From: Arabidopsis thaliana
Lineage: Eukaryota > Streptophyta > Magnoliopsida > Brassicales > Brassicaceae
Direction: 5' to 3'
NCBI RefSeq assembly: GCF_000001735.4
Contig: NC_003076.8
Coordinates: forward strand, 7,068,001 to 7,132,000
DNA length: 64,000 bases
Positions within the stretch are counted from its first letter, which is position 1. Every line of letters starts with the position of its first letter. The notes beneath the pieces were generated by a model. That model ran no database searches. It was not told the origin of the DNA and was given only the letters and a program-made list of their open reading frames with translations. Below, piece by piece: positions 56,397-64,000 of the stretch. The position numbers and the translations under genes were made by a program.

Positions 56397-59300
56397 TCAT
56401 GACTTATTTAGCTGAGAGCGGATTAGCTTGGCAGCTGCAACCATGTTGCTAAGTGCAGATTTAACTTCAGAGTAATTCCGCGTCTTTAGGCCACAGTCAG
56501 GGTTCACCCAAAGGACTTTGCTGTCCAGAACAGCAAGCATCTTGTTGATACGTTCAGCTATTTCTTCAGTAGATGGGATACGAGGAGAGTGAATGTCATA
56601 AACCCCTGGACCAATTCCAGCACCGTATTTCACTCCTTCATGGAAGACTGATAAGAGCTTCTCATCTGACCGTGAGTTCTCAATAGTGATCACATCAGCA
56701 TCCATATCAATAATTGAGTGGATGATGTCGTTGAAATTTGAGTAGCACATGTGGGTGTGGATCTGCATGAAGTACAAGAAGAACATTAAGGTGTCATTTG
56801 AATAAATTAGATCTCTTCCTTTATTTAGTAATTGTTTCACGTCCTTCATCTTGATATCACATTCTATTGTCCACGAAAATGGCAGAAACCACATTATGGT
56901 CAACATACTCGTAAAAAACATTCTTTAAGTGGGAAGGAGCAATAAAGTGAAATACAAATACCTGAGTACTGTCTTGCACACCGCTGTTTGTAATTCTGAA
57001 TGCGTGGACGGCCCAGTCAAGGTAAAACTTTTGCTCGGATTTTCTGAGAGGCAATCCCTCTCTTAATGCAGCTTCATCAATCTGGATAACAGTGACACCA
57101 GCCTTTTCAAGGTCCTCAACCTCATCTTTGATGGCAAGTGCAATTTGGAAACATGTCTCATGCCTACAAACAACAAGAATGGTGAAATGGAATACCATAC
57201 AGCGAAAGGAAGCTTGAGAGGCTTAGATGTCACACCTGGGTTGGTCATTTCTAACAAAGGACCAATTGAGAATTGTAACAGGGCCTGTGAGCATCCCCTT
57301 CATAGGACGTTGGGTCATTTTCTGTGCCATTGACGACCAGAAAACCGTCATTGCCTTTGGCCGGGTGATATCACCATAGATGATAGGTGGCTTGACACAG
57401 CGGGACCCATATGACTGGACCCACCCATTCGAAGTGAAAGCAAAGCCAGACAGCTGCTCACCGAAAAACTCCACCATATCGTTTCTCTGCAGGACTATGT
57501 CATATCAGGGGGGTAAAAATGAAATAGTTTGAATAATAAACCTAGGTTAAGGTATATTCCCACCTCTGCCTCCCCATGCACCAATACATCAATCCCAAGT
57601 TCTTCCTGAAGCTTGATTACCTTTTCATATTCCTCTTTGATAGTCTGGACATAGTCAACTTCTGATATCCTGCAAATGCAGCGTATACATCAGTATTTAT
57701 ATAATGATATGTTAGAATATTTCAGATACATCACTGGATTAGATAGGCCTACTTTTTGGCCTTGAATTCCCTGCGTATCCGTCTGAGATCTGTGGTCTGA
57801 GGAAAAGATCCAATTGTAGTTGTTGGAAGAGCAGGAAGGTTAAGCTTCTTCTGCTGGGCTTGTAGCCTAACACTTACTTCTGTTGAACGGTGGTGATCAG
57901 ATTTCTTTACTGCATCAACCTGAGTAAGAAAGTAATTAAAGATACAAGTCCAGGATACAAAGAGCAATTTGTTAGAAAACCCCTTACATCCTGCTGTACA
58001 GCTGCATTTGTCACCCTTGGCGATGATCTTCTAGAAGCTTGACGCATGGAATTAGAAGAAAACAATGCCTACAAAAGGACCAAGACAATACAAAGCCTAA
58101 GGTTAACTACTTCTGATATCAAATAAAAGCAAAGTCCAGCAATGATCCATGAGATCAGGTAAAGGTACAGTATATGAGATATAAATTCATTGGGCATCGA
58201 TGTAGTTGCAGTCATTGGGACATATGTTTAAAGCCGATCACTTCAACCGTGGGAAAAGTTATAAGTCAAAGAGTCAAAGACAACTAGAAACGCAAAGCCT
58301 TTCCAATATTAAAAAACCTCAGAAGTACTACATAATGTAATAAGCAAAAGATGTACCTCATCCTTAGCTCCAGAGAATGATTTGGCAAGTGCATTCACTT
58401 CAACGACCTTTTGTGCAGCAAATGCAAGCCAAGATTTTAGTTCTTTATCAAGTTTCATTTCATTCACTAAGTCCACAGCAGTATGGAGTAGAGAGCAAGA
58501 AGTAGAAACCACAACTTTTTCTGCAAAGAGAAGAGAAAGGTTTACATCAATCTGAAGCTAGATAGGAAAAAGAAGTGAAAGCAATCAACTGAAACTTTGT
58601 TTACTGACACCTTTTCCAACAATGTCTTCAAGAGTCTGTAGTGTCTTGAGTGACGCAGAAAGATCATTCGCCCAAATGTTCCTTCCATCAACAACTCCAG
58701 CAAATAGTAGCTTCCCACGAGGAAAATTCATCTTGATTAAATCAAGAGTCTCCAATCCACGAACGAGGTCAAATCCAAACCCAGTAACACATTTCAAAGA
58801 CATCAATGTCTTGTACGCTTCAGCAGGAACATCTGCAAAGTATGTGGCAATAAGAACATTCAAGCCTGCCAAAGATGACTCCATGTGAGAGTACGCATCG
58901 GAAAATGCCTGCAATTGGCTGGTGTCAAGATCCATCACAAGTATAGGCTCATCGAACTGAATCCATCGTGCACCAGCAGACTTGAGATCAGCCAAAACTT
59001 CTCTGCCAAAATAAATGCCACATAAACCAGTTATGGTTTCGAGCACTATCCAAATGAAATTGTATCTTTTGAATTTATTTTGGTCTAGCTAATTTCTAAA
59101 AGCGTCACAGTTGGCGTAATATTATTCTTACTTGTAGACAGGAAGAATCTTGTCAATCAGAGAAAGAAGGCAGAATGATTTTTCAACACCCTTTGCTGGT
59201 TTTGACAGGAGCAAGTAGGTCATGGGACCAATGAGCACAGGAACTGTGTCTATGCCAAGCTGTGCCATGAACAGCCAAAAACACAGCTGTGAATAAGAAC

Positions 59301-60353
59301 CTTGGGATAAAAAGAGGAAAGCTGAAGAGAATAGCAATACCATCAATTATCTATATGCCAGTATCAGCTCAACTAAAAGTTATTCCGAGAAACTAAGTGA
59401 AAAGGGTTCCAGTCGTCAACTTACTGCTTTCGCCTCCTTAAATTCAACCACAGCCTTGTGAGATGCATAGGAGAAATTGACGTCAGGACCCAACTCAGGA
59501 ACAATGTAATGGCTGTTAGAGCATTTATTAGCAATAATAACTGAGAAAGAAACTTAACAAAGAGGGAAGAAAGAAGATTCAGTTACTTACTAGTTGGTAT
59601 CAAACCACTTGGTCATTTCCATAGCATGAGCAGAAGCATTTCCCCGTGCCATGGAGAAGTAAACATCAAACCCAATCTCACCACTTTCCCAACCATATCT
59701 AGAGGGAACAGCACCAAGCATCGCTGTGGTATCCAACATCTGATCATAGTATGAAAAAGTATTGCTGGGAATATATTTGATTCCAGCATGAGCCATATGT
59801 TTCCAAATCGATTTTCTCAGATTAGCAGCAACATTTTGCAAATCATCAACATTGGTTTTCCCATCCCAGAAGGACTCCAATGCAAACTTAAGCTCTCTCT
59901 TCGGTCCAATACGAGGATACCCAACGATGTGGGATGACATTGCTCTATTTTGTTTTCACAAACAACAACAGGATTAGTGGAAAATTCATGAATCTAACAA
60001 ATAATACAACACAGCATCAATACATTTTTCGAATGCTTATGCAAATTGCAAATGGAGGATGAAAAACAACCTATGGTACAAAATCGATACTGCAAACAAA
60101 CAAGAGAAACCATAACAGGATTAGGTTGAATAGTGAAACCATAACGAAAGTAAATAGAGTTGCAAATACACCAACAAGAGAGATAGAATCATCCGAGGGA
60201 AATAGAAGAAAACCTGGCGACGTAGAATCGGGGGCGGCGAGAGGCGGTTGCGCAAGGGAGGGACGGAGTAGCTGAAGACGGTGGCGGGAGAGAAGGAGGG
60301 CGTCTTGGAAGCGAAGCTAACGGCTGGAGTCTCTGAAGAGCGAGCTGACCCAT
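56397..60353 (-). CDS. MS3: Cobalamin-independent methionine synthase, plastid isoform MS3
   Basis: It methylates homocysteine using methyl-tetrahydropteroyl-glutamate to make methionine. Twelve exons: 60214-60353, 59591-59944, 59425-59512, 59132-59259, 58611-59002, 58357-58520, 57988-58068, 57753-57919, 57564-57669, 57236-57486, 56962-57163, 56397-56762, giving 812 residues. The first 48 are a Ser/Pro/Arg-rich transit peptide ([20 protein letters not shown]), absent from the cytosolic enzymes, which start at [12 protein letters not shown] (Met49 here). Zinc ligands are His695 and Cys697 (HTHMCYSNF), Glu719 (IENSRSDEK) and Cys781 (NPDCGLKTR). Exon 1 encodes only the transit peptide, so a transcript starting in intron 1 could yield a cytosolic form. 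Confidence 0.96.
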
Positions 60354-60736
60354 TTTTATAGCTTTGGTTTCAAACTGAGCTCCTATTTCTGTTCACTATC
60401 CGGGGAAAGAGGAGACTCTCTACTATTTCATTTCGTTTCCCAGGTTTTAATTAAGGTAAACCAAACCGAAAATTCGTAAACCAAACCGAAAATGAATGTT
60501 TAATCAAATTGTTGATATTTTCTGTTATTTGGCTTATGCAAAGTATTTTTCTCATCAAGGGATATGCATATTATTACAAAAAAGTAGAACCTTATTACAA
60601 AAACTACATTTCGCACCATATATAGTATTTGGGTTTCGTGTAACTAACTCAGCAAACACAAAACTTGTCAAAAGTTTTACAGTCACAACAGTGCAGAGCA
60701 AAATCACTTGGGGCTTTGTGGAGAAGCTGGAGAGTT
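60354..60736. promoter_or_regulatory. MS3 promoter and CNX1 3' region
   Basis: The genes are on the same strand, so CNX1's 3' UTR runs into MS3's promoter here. A 20-bp tandem repeat, gtaaaccaaaccgaaaat, lies at 60456 and 60476. No gene is seen. Confidence 0.5.
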
Positions 60737-63700
60737 TTAGTGAGTACAAGAACATCCAGCCTCTTCTTTCTTCTCTCCCGTCTCATAGGCTGACTTATAG
60801 CTTTGGTCCCATGTATCAGTCGGTAGGGTGGCTTCTGCGTGAGGTATGTGCTTCGGATGTTTCTCTCTCTTGTCTCCTTTGATCTGCTTCAGTGCGTGTT
60901 TCAATGCAGGTAACAGAGCCTCCATACACTCGGCCACTGCGTTTGGGTTTCCAGGCATGTTGATTATCTGGGGAAACCAAAAACATGGAAACGTGAGTGA
61001 TGATGGCAACTTAGATATTATACTAATGTGAAGTTAGAGATTTGTACCAATGTTGAGCCTCTAATTCCTGCCGCAGAGCGCGAGAGCATCGCAAATGGAG
61101 TGATCTGTCACAGAGAAAAAAGGACACGGAATCAGATGACTGCTCACCACCATTCTTTTCCATTATGAAGAAAAGCAACAATGTTCAATCCAGGTCTGGT
61201 TATTCAGTTTTAGAAAATAGTGACCTAATTTGGTTTCAGGATTTTGCATATTAGAGAAAGAAGAACTATTCTGACTGTATTGAAGCTCAATTTTTTGAAT
61301 TGGATGGGTTTGGTTTATAAGATTAAATATCAGTAGAGTTAAGAGGTAAGTAATAAACCTTTAAGCTCTCTTGCATCATAACAAAGAGGAGACCGGGTGT
61401 TTCTCTCTCGATCACCTTTTTCGTTGCTTCAGGTGTTACATCTCTTGGAGTGAAGCCAGTACCACCTAATTCCAAGATGTTAACTATATCAAAAATATGC
61501 TTCAAATACAACAACAAATCAACAATAAGTAACTAAATGTTTGTATACCAAGTGTAAGAATGAGATCCATTTCGTCAACATCGCTCCATTTCTGAAGAAT
61601 GTCTTTTATTCTTTCCACTTCATCGGGGACAACAGCTGTTGCAACTACCTTAGCTCCCCCCAGTTTTTCAGACGAGGAATCAACTACTGACACAGCTCTG
61701 GGCCCACTACACCAGCATAAGAAATTCAAACAAGAAATGATCATAAAACCAATGGATAAATAATTGATAAGACCAAAACTTTCACACAAATTTGAAGTGA
61801 ATACAAACAAAAAACTATCTGGAGAGGGTTTGGGCATTTAACATGAAGAATGGCATGGAGATGAGATTTTGCTTAAAGATGTAGCAAAGCACTGTGATGC
61901 TTTCCTGTCTCACTATGACAGGGAGCAATATAACTGTGCAGTTTTACTATGGCATCGAATTTGTGACCTCACCAGAATAACGAACTGGAGAGGTGTATCT
62001 AGATGCACTCTTTTTAATCGACCAAAATGAAGTAAGTCTTGTAAGAAGTTTCGGTTCCAGAGTTTTCACTCACTGAATTTAACTCGGGATGAGGAGATAT
62101 CAACTCTACATTATTAATATTTGCATCCATTTTGCCACATTATAAGAAAATCGAGAAGGTGAATCTAGACGTTTTTTTACTATAAATTCATGTTCTAGCT
62201 CATTCCTCATCAAATAGTCAGTCAGTAACAGGTCTTCTAAACAGACAGAAAACTTTTTACCCACAAGCATAAACTTAATATACCCATCAACTAGCCACTT
62301 CCGCAATTATCAGAAGCTAAGACATATGTGACAAATATGTTTAAGACCATCAAAACCAATGTATTCCAGGACAAAGAAAAACTCAGTGTTGCCATTTCCG
62401 AATCATCTTCTTACAGTGGTTATGCAGTCTTAAGGTTGTAAAGATGCAAAGTGTGTATATCTTCAACATTCTTACATAACTCAATTCATCCAGATTTGCA
62501 ACGGGACAATCAATAAAGTTTAACAGTAATCATACCTTCGATCAGGTCCAGCCCCAGCTGAGACAGTATCACTGACGGTAAGAATAGCCACTTTATACTC
62601 AGGCCCAGGTACTTCATCGTACTTCTTTTCTTTCCGAATAGAGCCTGGTTCTGATAATGAGGCTTTCTTGTCTATTGAAAAGGCACTAATATCAGAAACA
62701 ATTATAGCTGATACAGAACTTCCAGCAGAAAGCACATTTCCCGTAGCAGGCAACTCCAACAAAGCATTAGCCGACCTCATACTTAAAAGCCTACTGCTCA
62801 TCTGATGTCCAGTGCTCTCAGCAACAAATCTGACAAACAGGTATATCTTATTAGCCCATTTAAGATAGTAATGCATACTAGAACTTCCAAGAAAATCTAG
62901 GAAGATCCAGCTAAGTTTTTGACTCACAAGAAGACATAATTATGAACAGGCTCACCCGGGAGTCCCTGATCCATCGTTGTCTTTCCATTTGATTATGGCC
63001 CGATGAAACTCGGGGCGGATGGGATCAGACTTGATGGGCTCCTGAAGTCGAAGTCGCACTCTGAGCAGAGATTAGACTGTAATCTACCCTTTTCTCGACG
63101 ATCATTTTAGAATGAATTCATATAGAGAAACAAGTATAATGAAAAACTTCAGTTACCTCAGTGGATGGGGGCTTGTCCATCCTGCAAGCTGGCGGATTGT
63201 AGGCACAACAAAGATATTGAAACAAACCAAACAGCTCACAGGATTTCCAGGTAATCCAAATGCAAGGACTGTTTTCCCCAGCATACTTTCAGTTGGTTTT
63301 GCTCTAATCTCGGCGAAGGTCAAAGGTTTCCCGGGTTTCATCAATACCTGCAAAAAAACTAAAATATGAAAACTTCTCGGTTCATTCTATATAGCAAACT
63401 AAACATAGTCAACTTACTGAGCTTAGTTGAGAAACTAAACAGTAGAGTCCCGTAAAAAGAATTTTCAGAAAACATAGTAGCCAACTCTTCCGCTTTAAAG
63501 CAGAGAAAGAAAAAGTGCAGGGAGAAAACTTCTACTGCTTATTTACCTTGCTGAAATATACTTTCCCTTTCTCTTCGAGTAATGGCTTGACGAAATCCCT
63601 GTCTCCCATTGAAACACCACCAGAAGTTAAAATAATATCAACTCCAGAGGATACGGCCTCGTCCAAAACCTTCTCAAGTTCTTTTCTATCATCTCTAACA

Positions 63701-64000
63701 ATTCCAAGGTCAACAACTTTGCATTGCTGCTGCATCACTGCTGCCACTAACATTGCTCGATTTGAGTCCCTAATCTGCAGAGAGCTCATTATTAAGCCTC
63801 TAAAGATATTATAAGGTTCAATACCTATTTGCAATTATTACACAGGTATAACTTTCATATGCATCAGGAATCTTAGTTCTACATAATACCTGCCCACGAC
63901 CTAAAGTCCCAGCTGTCGGCTCCACAAGTTCATCTCCAGTAGAGAGAATAGCAACTATTGGCATAGGATATACCTACAGGAAAGTTTTTTTTCAACACTT
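60737..64000 (-). CDS. CNX1: CNX1, molybdenum insertase (C-terminal two-thirds)
   Basis: CNX1 carries out the last two steps of molybdenum cofactor synthesis: the G domain adenylates molybdopterin and the E domain inserts molybdate. Nine exons are visible: 63890-63973, 63547-63774, 63157-63347, 62956-63060, 62536-62829, 61549-61706, 61359-61465, 61048-61104, 60737-60967. They code for the last 484 residues; the start lies beyond the right edge, and 63974-64000 is intron. E-domain (MoeA-like) motifs are [25 protein letters not shown] and [12 protein letters not shown]. The G domain (MogA-like) begins at [20 protein letters not shown] and includes [15 protein letters not shown] and [10 protein letters not shown]. 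The C-terminus ends CSCTH. Plants fuse the two domains in E-G order. Confidence 0.96.

Overview
The window is plant nuclear DNA, and gene order and protein sequences match Arabidopsis thaliana chromosome 5, about AT5G20840 to AT5G20990. That placement comes from recognising the proteins; no search was run. It fits the many short GT-AG introns, the AT-rich spacers, the plant-specific families (JAZ, AIP2, Tousled, CRR42, plant aldehyde oxidase) and sparse, decayed transposon pieces. For nearly all multi-exon genes I traced splice sites by hand, and the joined exons give open frames of the expected family length.

Layout. 0-5 kb: 5' end of a SAC-domain phosphoinositide phosphatase (SAC4, -) and complete RAD51 (-). 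5.5-7.3 kb: a tandem array of four tRNA-Cys(GCA) genes plus a decayed fifth copy (-), followed by transposon-derived DNA to 8.7 kb. 9-16.7 kb: pectin methylesterase (-), a GH17 beta-1,3-glucanase with a CBM43/X8 domain (-), an orphan retrotransposon gag fragment (-) and a small RING-H2 protein (-). 19-35 kb: CCT2 chaperonin subunit (-), JAZ12 (+), AIP2 E3 ligase (-), eIF2-beta (-) and Tousled kinase (+). 35.4-42.8 kb: the small chloroplast NDH-assembly gene CRR42 (+) and a tandem pair of GH3 beta-glucosidases (-). 48.8-64 kb: aldehyde oxidase AAO1 (+), an HSP20-like membrane-tailed protein (+), plastid-type methionine synthase MS3 (-), and the 3' two-thirds of the molybdenum-cofactor gene CNX1 (-), which runs off the right edge.

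How the genes relate. This is ordinary euchromatin with independently transcribed genes, not operons. Some functional links exist: AAO1 needs molybdenum cofactor and CNX1 makes it; AIP2 and JAZ12 both act in hormone signalling (ABA and jasmonate); three cell-wall glycosidase or esterase families are present (PME, GH17, GH3). These links are probably coincidental.

I found no convincing new biological system. The observations most worth checking are the graded decay along the tRNA-Cys array, a GC-AG intron shared by the two GH3 paralogues together with an active-site-neighbour change (SDW to SDY) in one of them, a SOG1-type motif and a palindrome upstream of RAD51, Helitron-like 3' termini, and a long hairpin beyond the 3' end of AAO1.
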